DNA of 64,000 nt from Microvirga aerophila. Its GTDB lineage: Bacteria; Pseudomonadota; Alphaproteobacteria; Rhizobiales; Beijerinckiaceae. The DNA is taken from positions 124,001 through 188,000 of the forward strand of contig NZ_QOIO01000002.1 in the NCBI RefSeq assembly GCF_003332305.1, in the 5' to 3' direction. Both the position numbers and the translations under genes were made by a program. Positions 9,285 through 17,851 of the stretch are shown piece by piece (position 1 is the first letter of the stretch; each line of letters opens with the position of its first letter). The notes beneath the pieces are model-generated. The model was given only the letters and a program-made list of their open reading frames with translations, ran no database searches and was not told the DNA's origin.

Positions 9285-10022
9285 ATGTTCGACTTCTCGG
9301 GCAAAACCTTGTTTCTCACCGGCGCGAACGGCAGCATCAGCCGGGCTATCGCACAGCTCTTCTTTGATCTTGGGGCGACATGCGTTCTGACGGATCTTGA
9401 TGAGGCCGGCGTCACAGCATTTGCGCTTGAGCTCGACTCGTCAGGTCAGCGAGCGATAGGTCTTCGACAGGACGCAGCCGTCTCGGCCGATGCGGACAAA
9501 TGTCTTGCGACTGCCAAGGAGCGCTTCGGCGCGATCGACTTCTTGGTTACCGGCGCAGGCCTCTATCGGGATCAGATGGTTCGCGACATGTCGGACGAGC
9601 AATGGCGTCAAGCGATCGACGTCAATCTGTCTGGCGTGTTCTACACCTGCCGCGCAGCCATTCCGGCCCTGACCGACGGTGGAGCCATTGTGAATATTGC
9701 GTCGATGGCGGGACACCGGGGCAGCTACATGCATTCGCACTACGCTGCCGCCAAGGGTGCGGTGCTGACCTTCTCGCGCTCGCTTGCGCTGGAGCTCGCC
9801 CCACGGGTGCGCGTCAATGCTGTGTCACCAGGACTGATCGAAGGGCCGATGGTGCAGCCGCTGCTCGCGGCGCGTCCGGACCTGATCGACCAGACGCCTC
9901 TGAAGCGCCTTGGCACTCCGGGGGAAGTCGCCCGCCTCGTCACCTTCCTGTGCTCCGATTGGGCAAGCTTCATCACAGGCGAAACCGTGCATGTGAATGG
10001 CGGCCTCTATATCGGCAGCTGA
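9285..10022 (+). CDS. SDR-family protein with altered cofactor motif
   Basis: 245-residue SDR-like protein starting MFDFSGKTLFLTG. The glycine-rich loop reads TGANGSIS instead of TGxxxGxG, so both later glycines are serine, and NNAG is replaced by TGAG. The catalytic region is retained: NIASMAG followed by YAAAK. The C-terminus HVNGGLYIGS is typical. It lies 20 bases after the preceding SDR in the same operon. Cofactor binding may be weakened or altered. Confidence 0.88.
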   Translation: MFDFSGKTLFLTGANGSISRAIAQLFFDLGATCVLTDLDEAGVTAFALELDSSGQRAIGLRQDAAVSADADKCLATAKERFGAIDFLVTGAGLYRDQMVRDMSDEQWRQAIDVNLSGVFYTCRAAIPALTDGGAIVNIASMAGHRGSYMHSHYAAAKGAVLTFSRSLALELAPRVRVNAVSPGLIEGPMVQPLLAARPDLIDQTPLKRLGTPGEVARLVTFLCSDWASFITGETVHVNGGLYIGS

Positions 10023-10063
10023 GGTGCAGAGGACCCGAGAGCCACAGTTAGGAAGAACCTCCA

Positions 10064-10783
10064 ATGGCAACACACTCACGCGGTATAATCGATCGGGCCC
10101 CCTCACTGGCCGACACCGTTGCTGTGCGCCTGCGGGAGGAGATCGTATCGGGACGGCTACGCCCCGGCGAGAAACTGCCAACCGAGCAGCAGATATCTGA
10201 AACCTACGGGGTAAGCAGGCCCACCGTCCGCGAGGCGATCGGACGATTGAAGCATGACGGTCTTGTGATCACCCGGCAGGGCGCTGGCGCGTTTGTTGCC
10301 GATCCCGGTGCTGTTTCCGTGTTCCGCCTCGATATTGCGGATTTTTCCAACAGGGAGGAGATCAGAAACATCGTCGAGCTTCTGATGGCCGTGGAGGCGA
10401 GCGCCACCGAGCATGCTGCTGTGCGGAGGACCGAAGCGGATTTGAAGGCTATTCAGACCCAGCTCGATGCCATGCAGCAGGCGATCATTAGAGGAGAGTC
10501 TGGCGTCGACGAAGACCTTGCCTTTCATCGAGCGATCATCGAAGCCACCAGCAACCCATTCTTTCGCGACATGTCGGATTTTCTGGACAGACGTGTACGC
10601 AACTTCATCCGAACCGCCCGGACCAATACGGCCCGCCTGGCAGGCCTCACCGACGCTGTGCAAGCAGAACACCAAGCTATCTTCAATGCCATTGAACGCC
10701 GTGATGCCGGCGGCGCCCGGAACGCCGCCGAGACACATCTTAAGAACGCTGCTCAACGACTAGCCCTCTATCTCAATCCATGA
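10064..10783 (+). CDS. GntR-family (FadR/FCD subfamily) transcriptional regulator
   Basis: 239 residues. N-terminal winged helix-turn-helix with LRPGEKLPTEQQISETYG and VSRPTVREAIGRL (about residues 25-60), then an all-helical FCD ligand-binding domain of about 150 residues. Such proteins usually repress the operon they sit in and are released by a pathway metabolite. Its position inside the plus-strand operon, next to the divergent transporter, makes it the likely regulator of the 1-12.5 kb locus. Confidence 0.92.
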   Translation: MATHSRGIIDRAPSLADTVAVRLREEIVSGRLRPGEKLPTEQQISETYGVSRPTVREAIGRLKHDGLVITRQGAGAFVADPGAVSVFRLDIADFSNREEIRNIVELLMAVEASATEHAAVRRTEADLKAIQTQLDAMQQAIIRGESGVDEDLAFHRAIIEATSNPFFRDMSDFLDRRVRNFIRTARTNTARLAGLTDAVQAEHQAIFNAIERRDAGGARNAAETHLKNAAQRLALYLNP

Positions 10784-10859
10784 GGGTCGATCCAGCCCGC
10801 CGAGATGGCTGAGCGGAGAAGCGGAAGAATGCGAGCCTTTTGTAACCGGGAGAAGGTCA

Positions 10860-11546
10860 ATGCGGCGATCCGCGATCAACTCGCTCATGAGGGAAGCACG
10901 AGCACTGCTTTCTGAACATCGGTTCCATCTGCCGCCGTGGGCTGATTGGTCGCCGGAGGAATGGCAGGGCCATCCTGAGACCGCAGCCTATTGCCGGAAT
11001 CGTCAGATGGGTTGGGACGTGACGGATTTCGGATCAGATCAATTCGACAAGAGAGGCCTTTTGCTTTTTTGCATTCGCAACGGGATCCAGGGTCATATCC
11101 ACGAAGTGCCGTATGCGGAGAAGATCCTGATCGTTCGAGAGAACCAGGAAACGCCATGGCACTATCATGCCGTTAAAATGGAGGACATCATCGTGCGCGG
11201 GGGCGGCAATCTCATCGTAGAGTGCTTCCAACTAGACGATCAGAGCAAGCGTCTCACCCAGCCTTTCGAGGTTCTCACTGATGGAATGCGCCGCATTGTC
11301 GAGCCAGGAGAGCCAGTCCGGTTAAAGCCGGGCGAAAGCATCACCTTGCCGCGCAGGCTGGTGCACCGCTTCTATGGCGAGGCCGGAAGCGGCACGGTAC
11401 TCGCAGGCGAGGTCAGCCAAGTGAATGATGACCTGACCGACAACTACTTCGTGGATCCTGTTGGACGCTTTTCGCGCATCGAGGAGGATGATCCGTCGCT
11501 TCATCCGCTCTGGCGCGAAATCCCGGTCATTGGGCTTAGGGGATAG
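10860..11546 (+). CDS. D-lyxose isomerase-like cupin protein
   Basis: 228 residues, matching the length and cupin fold of D-lyxose ketol-isomerases (EcSI-type). Metal-site candidates are the two His of PWHYH, the Glu of KMEDI and the His of RLVHRFYGE; the neighbouring GGGNLIVECF is also family-like. These enzymes interconvert aldoses and ketoses such as D-lyxose/D-xylulose or D-mannose/D-fructose. The substrate here is unproven, but the gene suggests that the pathway passes through a sugar or sugar-acid-like compound. AGAAGG precedes the ATG. Confidence 0.82.
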   Translation: MRRSAINSLMREARALLSEHRFHLPPWADWSPEEWQGHPETAAYCRNRQMGWDVTDFGSDQFDKRGLLLFCIRNGIQGHIHEVPYAEKILIVRENQETPWHYHAVKMEDIIVRGGGNLIVECFQLDDQSKRLTQPFEVLTDGMRRIVEPGEPVRLKPGESITLPRRLVHRFYGEAGSGTVLAGEVSQVNDDLTDNYFVDPVGRFSRIEEDDPSLHPLWREIPVIGLRG

Positions 11547-11638
11547 CGGCGCGCTCGCTAGACGATTGCTAGCATGGCCCAGAACCCTATTTGCCATCCG
11601 GCGGCAGGCTTCCTACCGTCCGAACGAGGAGTTACGGA

Positions 11639-12493
11639 ATGGCACTGAACGATAACCCAGTCTGGTTCATCACCGGTTGTTCTACGGGCTTTGGCCGGGA
11701 ACTGGCCCAACTCGTTCTCCGCCGTGGGTGGCGCGCTGTGGTGACAGCTCGAGATGCGGCCCGCGTCGAGGACCTCACGGCGGGACACGAAGATCGGGCA
11801 TTGGCTCTCGGCCTCGACGTCACGAGCGACGAACAGATCAAGGCAGCCGTTGCGCAGACCGAGAAGCAGTTTGGCGCAATTGACGTCCTCGTGAACAATG
11901 CAGGGTACGGCTACCAATCCTCTATCGAGGAGGGCGTCGATGAGGAGATCCGTGCCCAGTTCGAGACCAACGTGTTCGGCCTTGCCGCGATGACCCGAGC
12001 CGTGTTGCCAGGAATGCGAGCGCGTCGGCGCGGGCATATCGTCAATATCTCATCACAGGCGGGTTTCATCGGCTTTGAAGGATCCGGCTTTTATGCGGCG
12101 ACGAAGCATGCGGTGGAGGCGCTGTCCGATGCGCTCTCTCGTGAGGTCGCTCCCCTTGGCATCAGGGTCACATGTGTGGAACCGGGGCCTTTTCGCACAG
12201 ATTGGGCCGGACGGTCGCTGAAACAGAGGCGCCCCGCCATAGCCGATTACCAGAGCACGGTTGGCGCCCGTCTGGAGACGACGGCAAGCTACAGCGGCAA
12301 ACAGCCCGGTGATCCCGTTCGGGCGGCCGAAGCGATTGTCAAGGCAGTTGAAGCCGAGAAGCCCCCCAAGCACTTGGTCCTGGGAAGCGTCGCGCTCGAC
12401 GGAATCCGGAACAAGCTGAACGAGACGCTTGCCGAAATCGAAGCCTGGAATGAGATCAGCCGCAGCGCTGACTATCCTGAAAGCGAACGCTGA
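11639..12493 (+). CDS. SDR-family oxidoreductase (YusZ/17-beta-HSD-like)
   Basis: 284-residue SDR with TGCSTGFG cofactor loop, NNAGYG, catalytic NISSQAG and YAATK, and the EPGPFRTDW loop typical of the subfamily close to 17-beta-hydroxysteroid dehydrogenases. The ATG at 11639 has GAGGAG about 8 bases upstream; a longer reading from 11591 has no such site. Last gene of the plus-strand operon; a hairpin follows. The function is too broad to assign from sequence. Confidence 0.88.
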   Translation: MALNDNPVWFITGCSTGFGRELAQLVLRRGWRAVVTARDAARVEDLTAGHEDRALALGLDVTSDEQIKAAVAQTEKQFGAIDVLVNNAGYGYQSSIEEGVDEEIRAQFETNVFGLAAMTRAVLPGMRARRRGHIVNISSQAGFIGFEGSGFYAATKHAVEALSDALSREVAPLGIRVTCVEPGPFRTDWAGRSLKQRRPAIADYQSTVGARLETTASYSGKQPGDPVRAAEAIVKAVEAEKPPKHLVLGSVALDGIRNKLNETLAEIEAWNEISRSADYPESER

Positions 12494-12542
12494 CGTGACA
12501 GTCGGCGTTCGTCTCCTCGCTTACACCGGGACCTATTGACGA

Positions 12543-12575
12543 GAGCCGTCACCGGCTAGGTGCCGATGACGGCTC
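12543..12575. terminator. Hairpin between convergent operons
   Basis: Nine-bp perfect stem GAGCCGTCA/TGACGGCTC with an inner CGGC/GCCG stem and a TAGGT loop, lying between the stop codons of two convergent genes. No T-run is present. Probably a bidirectional terminator. Confidence 0.7.
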
Positions 12576-12591
12576 GAAAGAGCTCTGCTTC

Positions 12592-13833
12592 TCAGAATTC
12601 CATCTCGAGAATGTACAGGCCGCCGACATGTCGATCCATGGTGTAGACGACGCCACGCTCGTCGACGAATACGTCATTGAGCTGAATCGTGCCGGTGGGA
12701 GAGAGGGGTGGCGCAGCCGGCACATAATAGCCTACTTCGCGCGGCTGGAATGGGTCGGAAATATCATACGCGCGCAGCCCCGCGTTGAAGAAGGTGCCGA
12801 CAATGATCCGATCCGAGGTCCAGGACGTGGGACGCGGCACATTCTCGTGGACGTTATGGGCGCCGAAGCGTCCACCCTTATGCCCAAACACATCGGCTGG
12901 CGGAGCCGGCAGGGTGGAGATCGGAATCGGGTTTGCCTCGCTGCGGGCGTCGAGCACCCATACAAGCTTGGGCCAATCGGCCATGTCGTCCTGAACGCAC
13001 TCGTCGGTAACGACGTAGAGATCGCGGTCGAAGAGCGGTAGAAGCGTGTGCGTGAAGCCAAAATAGGGCGGCGAGTTATCCCAGCGGGAAACCATCTTCG
13101 GGTTCGCCTTGTCGGAAATGTCGAGCACGATAGCGCCCGCATCCAGATAGCCGAGATAGGCCCTGTCCGGCCGCTGGGGATAAACGTTGGTGTTGTGTGC
13201 GCGGAAACCGAAATCGGCTTTGGCCTCGTGCCGCACAGGTGGCGGCTCTGCATCGCCTTCCCTGGTCCCAGGCAGCCACCAGCGCCCGACCTCCTTGGGA
13301 TTGGCTGGATCTCGCACGTCGAAGATGCGGTAGATCTGATCGTCGAGCTGGTTGCGCGGCTGGAAGTCCGGCGCGCCGGAGGACATATGGATATACTCAC
13401 CGTCGACAAACCAGAGCTGGTGGACTCCGCGGGAATACGGTCCAGAGCAATCGACAAAAGAGATTGAGCGCGGATTTTCCGGCACAGAAATGTCAAACAG
13501 CTCAAACCCGGCCGGCTTCTGACCAGGCTTCTTGGTTTGATAGGCGACCGCCATGATATCGCCGACGACTTCGAGGGAGTTCGAGCGCATATGAAGCTCG
13601 GGCAGCTCCGTCTGGACGACAAGCCGGGGGTTCTTGAGATCGGTGACGTCAAGTCCCGTGAAGTTTTTGGGAGCGTTCTCGTGGGCCATCCACATGATGC
13701 GGCGGCCATCCCGGGTCAGCTGGATCGACATACCCTCGCCCATGCCGCCAAAGCCTCCGAGCTCGTGCTGAGCTATGAGCCGAAAATTCCATGCCAGCTC
13801 CTGAGAGCCGAGCGGCTTAACGAATGTCGTCAT
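12592..13833 (-). CDS. LVIVD-repeat beta-propeller protein
   Basis: 413 residues. Repeated blade-like units end in motifs such as GLDVTDLKNP, LFDISVPENP, IFDVRDPANP, VLDISDKANP and AYDISDPFQP, the signature of LVIVD repeats that build a beta-propeller. No signal peptide or membrane segment is visible, so it is probably cytoplasmic. The ATG at 13833 is chosen because ACGAGGA lies just upstream; the in-frame TTG six codons earlier would place that site inside the gene. Last gene of a five-gene operon with an SsuABC-like importer. Its biochemical role is not known; it may be an enzyme or binding scaffold for the imported compound. Confidence 0.82.
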   Translation of the reverse strand: MTTFVKPLGSQELAWNFRLIAQHELGGFGGMGEGMSIQLTRDGRRIMWMAHENAPKNFTGLDVTDLKNPRLVVQTELPELHMRSNSLEVVGDIMAVAYQTKKPGQKPAGFELFDISVPENPRSISFVDCSGPYSRGVHQLWFVDGEYIHMSSGAPDFQPRNQLDDQIYRIFDVRDPANPKEVGRWWLPGTREGDAEPPPVRHEAKADFGFRAHNTNVYPQRPDRAYLGYLDAGAIVLDISDKANPKMVSRWDNSPPYFGFTHTLLPLFDRDLYVVTDECVQDDMADWPKLVWVLDARSEANPIPISTLPAPPADVFGHKGGRFGAHNVHENVPRPTSWTSDRIIVGTFFNAGLRAYDISDPFQPREVGYYVPAAPPLSPTGTIQLNDVFVDERGVVYTMDRHVGGLYILEMEF

Positions 13834-13925
13834 GTTTGTCCTCGTGGTCAATGGATGCGAATTGTCGAGCGATCAGGTTCGCATTTGTTAAAGCGCGGCA
13901 GGTCGCCGGGTGGTGGATCACGACG

Positions 13926-14771
13926 TTAGCGCCGTGATTCGGGGTGCCACACGAGTAGACGTCCTCTGATGTATTCGAGGCTGCGGATCACCACGAAGCC
14001 CAGGAACGCTATTTCGACGATACCGGTAAAGACGCCAACCGAGTCCGCAAATCGGCCTGCCGTGATCATCGTGCCGCCGATTCCTCGGCCGCCCATCAAC
14101 ATTTCGGTTACGACAGTCGTGATCATTCCAACCGGGAGGGCAATTTGCAGGCCTGTGATGATTTGCGGCGAAGCGAGCGGCAGAACGACTTCCCATAAAA
14201 CCTCCCGGTCCTTCGCGCCCAATGATCGAGCCGACCAGACCGGCCATTTGTCCACCGCCGACGTGCCGGCGAATGTGGCCGTCACGATGGGGAAGAAGCA
14301 CGAGAATGCGACCATGATGATCTTCGACGTATCGAAGATATCGAACCACAGGATGAAGATTGGCAGGAACGCGATCTTCGGCATGGGGAAGCCCACGGAG
14401 ATCAACGGATCAAAGAACCATCGGAGCGCCGCAGAGCGCGACATCAAAACGCCAAGGGGAATGGCAATAGCCGCCGCGATGAAGAATCCCGAGAGCGCGC
14501 GATAAAGCGTCAGGGCAAGATCCACGAACACAGTGCCGGAGAGGATGTCCTCCCATAGCCGTTGCAGGACTTGGCTGAGGGGCGGCAGGAGGAAGGGGTG
14601 CACGAGGTCAAGGCGCGTCACGGTTTCCCATAGAACACAGAGAAACAGGATGACGGCGGCCTGAACTCCCGCATCGCCTAGGGCCAGCCTGTAGGCACTT
14701 GAGGTGCGCTGGCCTTGCAATGCTTCGGCAGGAAGCTTGACGGTTGTATTGCCGTCGCCAGCACTCGTCAT
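13926..14771 (-). CDS. SsuC/TauC-type ABC permease (second permease)
   Basis: 281-residue inner-membrane permease with a BPD_transp_1 domain. The ATPase-contact (EAA-like) loop WSARSLGAKDREVLWEVVLP is visible about residues 180-200. About six hydrophobic segments. Its start overlaps the stop of the preceding permease by 4 bases (ATGA). Because the previous gene encodes a second, different permease of the same family, the channel is probably a heterodimer. Confidence 0.9.
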   Translation of the reverse strand: MTSAGDGNTTVKLPAEALQGQRTSSAYRLALGDAGVQAAVILFLCVLWETVTRLDLVHPFLLPPLSQVLQRLWEDILSGTVFVDLALTLYRALSGFFIAAAIAIPLGVLMSRSAALRWFFDPLISVGFPMPKIAFLPIFILWFDIFDTSKIIMVAFSCFFPIVTATFAGTSAVDKWPVWSARSLGAKDREVLWEVVLPLASPQIITGLQIALPVGMITTVVTEMLMGGRGIGGTMITAGRFADSVGVFTGIVEIAFLGFVVIRSLEYIRGRLLVWHPESRR

Positions 14772-15514
14772 GGCTCCCTCCAGCGAAGTTGGTTTCGGGC
14801 AAAGGCTGCGTACAGCCTGTCGGCCGCGAAGCCCGCAGCCGCAACCGTGAAGATCACAGCGAACATTGCAGGATACGTACCGCTGTCGCCAAGCGAACTG
14901 ATGAGAAAGCCCACGCCATCCTTAGCGATGACGAACTCGGAGCTGACCATCAGGATGAACGAAAAGGCCAGAGCGGTCCGGCACCCGGCCAGAATATCAG
15001 GCATGGCGGCGGGAATGACCACTTCGCGCAAGACCTCCCACTTGGTCGCACCCAGGCTTGCGGCAGACCAGCGGAAGAAATGATTGACCCCGCGGGCGCC
15101 GTTATAAGTGCTCACGATCACAGGCAGGAGGCAGCCCAGGAAGATCAGGAAAATCTTCGAAGAGTCGCCCAACCCGAACCAGATCATTACCAGGGGAATC
15201 AGTGCCGACTTCGGCATCGGGTAGAAGATTTGCACGATCGGGTTCACGAGCAGGCGGAATGGCCGGAAGGTCGCCATGAAGAGCCCAGCCGCAATGCCGA
15301 CCACAATGGCGGCCACCAGGCCAGCCGCCGCACGACTGAGCGATCGAACAGCATTCGTCACCAGTTCGCCGCTTACGATCAGATCCCACAAGGCTCCAGC
15401 GACTGTCAGCGGGCCTGGAAGCATCTCGGGCGGCACAAGTCCCGACACCGTGAGAAGCTGCCAAAAAACGAGCATCAGCAGAAGCGGCACATAGCGCAGG
15501 ATGGGAGAATACAT
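14768..15514 (-). CDS. SsuC/TauC-type ABC permease (first permease)
   Basis: 248-residue permease of the nitrate/sulfonate/taurine family, with the EAA-like loop ASLGATKWEVLREVVIPAA about residues 150-168. It shares one base with the upstream ATPase gene and 4 bases with the downstream permease gene, so all are tightly coupled. Substrate is not identifiable from the permease. Confidence 0.9.
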   Translation of the reverse strand: MYSPILRYVPLLLMLVFWQLLTVSGLVPPEMLPGPLTVAGALWDLIVSGELVTNAVRSLSRAAAGLVAAIVVGIAAGLFMATFRPFRLLVNPIVQIFYPMPKSALIPLVMIWFGLGDSSKIFLIFLGCLLPVIVSTYNGARGVNHFFRWSAASLGATKWEVLREVVIPAAMPDILAGCRTALAFSFILMVSSEFVIAKDGVGFLISSLGDSGTYPAMFAVIFTVAAAGFAADRLYAAFARNQLRWREP

Positions 15515-16341
15515 CAGTGCTCTCCGCGGCTGGCGCTGATGGCCTGCTCACGAACCAGACGCCAGATACGCTCGCTGAGTTCGAGAAACTCTGGCCTCTC
15601 CAGAATCTCTTCACCGCGGTCCTGTGGTAAATTGACGTCAATGACGTGTTGAATGCGCCCCGGACGCGCACTCATGATGGAGATTCGATCTGCGAGAAAA
15701 ACCGCCTCGTGGACATCATGCGTCACGAAAACCACGGTCTTGCGGCTGCGCTGCCAGATCGCGCGAAGTTCCTCCTGCATAACGCGCCGGGTTTGCGCAT
15801 CAAGCGCGCCGAAGGGCTCATCCATGAGAAGGATTTCCGGATCGACGGCAAGAGTGCGGGCAATGGCGGCGCGCTGCTGCATGCCGCCGGAGAGTTGCGA
15901 TGGATACGCGTTCTCGAAGCCCTTCAGCTGAACGAGGTTGATGAATTCCCGCGCGCGGCTTTCAGCCTCGGCGGCTCCGATCCCCTGCTTCTTGAGCCCA
16001 TAGACGATATTTTGCAAAACCGTCTTCCATGGGAAAAGCGCGAAGTTCTGAAACACGATGCTTCGCTCAGGCCCGGGAGCCGTCACCTTGCCCTTGCGGG
16101 TCGCGATCGTCCCCTGCTGAATCGGAATGAACCCGCCGATCAGATACAGCAATGTGCTCTTGCCGCACCCTGAAGGTCCAAGCAGCGCGTGGAACTCATT
16201 TTCCCGAATATCGAGATTGATGTTATCGAGCGCGAGAACTCCGGACCCGTGCCGCGAGCCATACGAATGGGAGACGCCATCGATAACGATCCCGGTTCCG
16301 CTATCCGCATGGGAGCGATCCTGAATGGCGGCCATCGTCAT
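15514..16341 (-). CDS. SsuB/TauB-type ABC transporter ATPase
   Basis: 275 residues. Walker A GPSGCGKST at 55-63, signature LSGGMQQR at 150-157, Walker B ILLMDE at 170-175, followed by the H-loop FVTHDVHEA. Overlaps the binding-protein gene (ATGA) and the next permease gene. Energises the heterodimeric importer encoded downstream. Confidence 0.93.
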   Translation of the reverse strand: MTMAAIQDRSHADSGTGIVIDGVSHSYGSRHGSGVLALDNINLDIRENEFHALLGPSGCGKSTLLYLIGGFIPIQQGTIATRKGKVTAPGPERSIVFQNFALFPWKTVLQNIVYGLKKQGIGAAEAESRAREFINLVQLKGFENAYPSQLSGGMQQRAAIARTLAVDPEILLMDEPFGALDAQTRRVMQEELRAIWQRSRKTVVFVTHDVHEAVFLADRISIMSARPGRIQHVIDVNLPQDRGEEILERPEFLELSERIWRLVREQAISASRGEH

Positions 16342-17351
16342 TGGCCAGCCTCAATCCGGCGTTTTGCCTCTTCGACAAAGCTCAAGTCCACGTATTTGGG
16401 CGCAAGCTCAAGCTTGGTCGGCGACAGGCCGACTTCGTGAGCGATATTGATGCTGTCCTGCAGGGTCTTGACGTTCGGGAACAGGAACGGGTCGCGGTAA
16501 TAATCCTTCTTTGTGAAGACATGGCTCAGCTTCTCCGGCGGCTGCTTCATGAAGCTGCTGATGATCTGGACAGCTTCCGTGCGGTTGGCCGGATCGCGGA
16601 ACCACCGCATGGCGCGAACATGGTCCTCAAAGAAGTCGTTGAGGGCCTGCCGGTTCTTCTCGAGGAAGTCAGCTCGTGCCACGAGCGAAACGAGTTGGGA
16701 AGGACCAACAGCCTCCTTCGCTCGAAACAACACCTCGTAATTGCCAGTTGCAAGAAGCTGATCGGACTGTGGCTGAAGCACAGTACCCATATCGATCTTC
16801 TTCTCATCGAGCATGGGAGGAATGTTCGGGAACGCGACCTCAACGACAGTGTAGTCACGCTTATCCTGCAACCCTTTACTTTTGAACATAGCTCGGATGG
16901 CCGTGTCGGATGCGGAGCCGATTGCGTTGCTTCCAACGCGTTTGCCTTTCATGTCAGCGATCGTCTTGATCCCGGAATCCTTACGGACGAGGAACGTCTC
17001 GGAGTGGTAATCCTCAACCCCGTCCTGGATGATGTCGGCGACGACCTTCACATTCTGGCGTGCATTCGTGACTGCGAGCACGATGGTCAGGGCAGAGAAC
17101 GCCGCCATATCGATCTCCCCTGCCGCCATTGCGGTGATCTGAGGGGAGCTGCCACGAAACAGGATGGGCTCAACCGTATAGCTCTTGCCGTAATGCTTGA
17201 GAATGTCGGGTTTCGAATAGAGCACCGGGATCATGTGACCCGGCATTGTCGACCAGCCAATGCGGATATTGACAGGCTCCGCGGCCGCTCCGCTGGTGAA
17301 CGCAAAGGCAGCGAAGACGACTCCACTCAACTTCTTGACGACGTGGTTCAT
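16338..17351 (-). CDS. NMT1/SsuA-like ABC substrate-binding protein
   Basis: 337-residue periplasmic binding protein with a signal peptide (residues 1-24, ending GAAA before EPVNIRIGW). The mature part has the SsuA/NMT1 fold: GEIDMAAFSA, a DMKGKRVGSN segment and PPMLDEKKIDMG. This family binds aliphatic sulfonates, taurine, nitrate, thiamine precursors or aromatic acids; the ligand here is unknown. First gene of the operon. Unlike the other six binding-protein genes of this window, no hairpin follows because the ATPase start overlaps its stop. Confidence 0.9.
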   Translation of the reverse strand: MNHVVKKLSGVVFAAFAFTSGAAAEPVNIRIGWSTMPGHMIPVLYSKPDILKHYGKSYTVEPILFRGSSPQITAMAAGEIDMAAFSALTIVLAVTNARQNVKVVADIIQDGVEDYHSETFLVRKDSGIKTIADMKGKRVGSNAIGSASDTAIRAMFKSKGLQDKRDYTVVEVAFPNIPPMLDEKKIDMGTVLQPQSDQLLATGNYEVLFRAKEAVGPSQLVSLVARADFLEKNRQALNDFFEDHVRAMRWFRDPANRTEAVQIISSFMKQPPEKLSHVFTKKDYYRDPFLFPNVKTLQDSINIAHEVGLSPTKLELAPKYVDLSFVEEAKRRIEAGQ

Positions 17352-17432
17352 GGGCGTTTCCTATCCTGAAGTGCTCTCTGCGCCACTCGGCGGCTGGGCT
17401 GCTTATGTGCAGCCTCTCTCGATGCAAGCGGT

Positions 17433-17462
17433 AAGTTATCTGTCGATAATCTATGGCGTCAA
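17433..17462 (-). promoter_or_regulatory. Putative sigma-70 promoter of the SsuA-like operon
   Basis: On the minus strand TTGACG (17462-17457) is followed after 18 bases by TAACTT (17438-17433), or after 17 by ATAACT, about 80 bases upstream of the binding-protein start. Two GATAATC/GATTATC copies (one inside the spacer, one just upstream) could be regulator half-sites. The -35 match is good, the -10 only fair. Confidence 0.4.
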
Positions 17463-17851
17463 GCCAGATAATCTCTTTCCATCGGCTCAAAGGAGTAACG
17501 ATCGTCGTGATCGAACAAGCTTCAGACGCAATATTCGATTAGAAATTATTTTGCGGTCGATCATGAAAACTGATCGCCTCTTGCCTGCCCGCCTAACGAG
17601 TGCTTCCAGATAATGGGCCAAAAGCGTCGCGGAGCTTGGCAAATGGCGATGCAGCCATCGGTCGTTTTCTTTCATGGCCGAGACTCAGAACGGCCGACGA
17701 TGCACGGCCTGAGCATATAGCCGGCCCTTGAGTTTAGCCGCCGGCTGCGATCGTCACGCTTGAGGTAACCGTGCACGTGAAGATCGCCTCACGCCACTCC
17801 ACTCATCCGAGGAAGCTCCGGTCTTGTTCCGGAATTCACTCGAATGTAATA
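17463..17851. other. Intergenic region upstream of the SsuA-like operon and downstream of tonB
   Basis: About 390 bases without a convincing gene; small reading frames here have no ribosome-binding site or recognisable product. It holds a 7-bp inverted repeat AGCCGGC/GCCGGCT (17719-17746) and a weak 5-bp TCCGG/CCGGA stem (17817-17833), either of which may end tonB transcription. I see no tRNA or known RNA element. Confidence 0.5.

Noticed and set aside
10799-10858. Sequence resembling the 5-prime end of a class II tRNA (GATGGCTGAGCGG)
   Set aside because: No anticodon stem, T-arm or acceptor 3-prime half can be paired; judged a chance match before the lyxose-isomerase-like gene.
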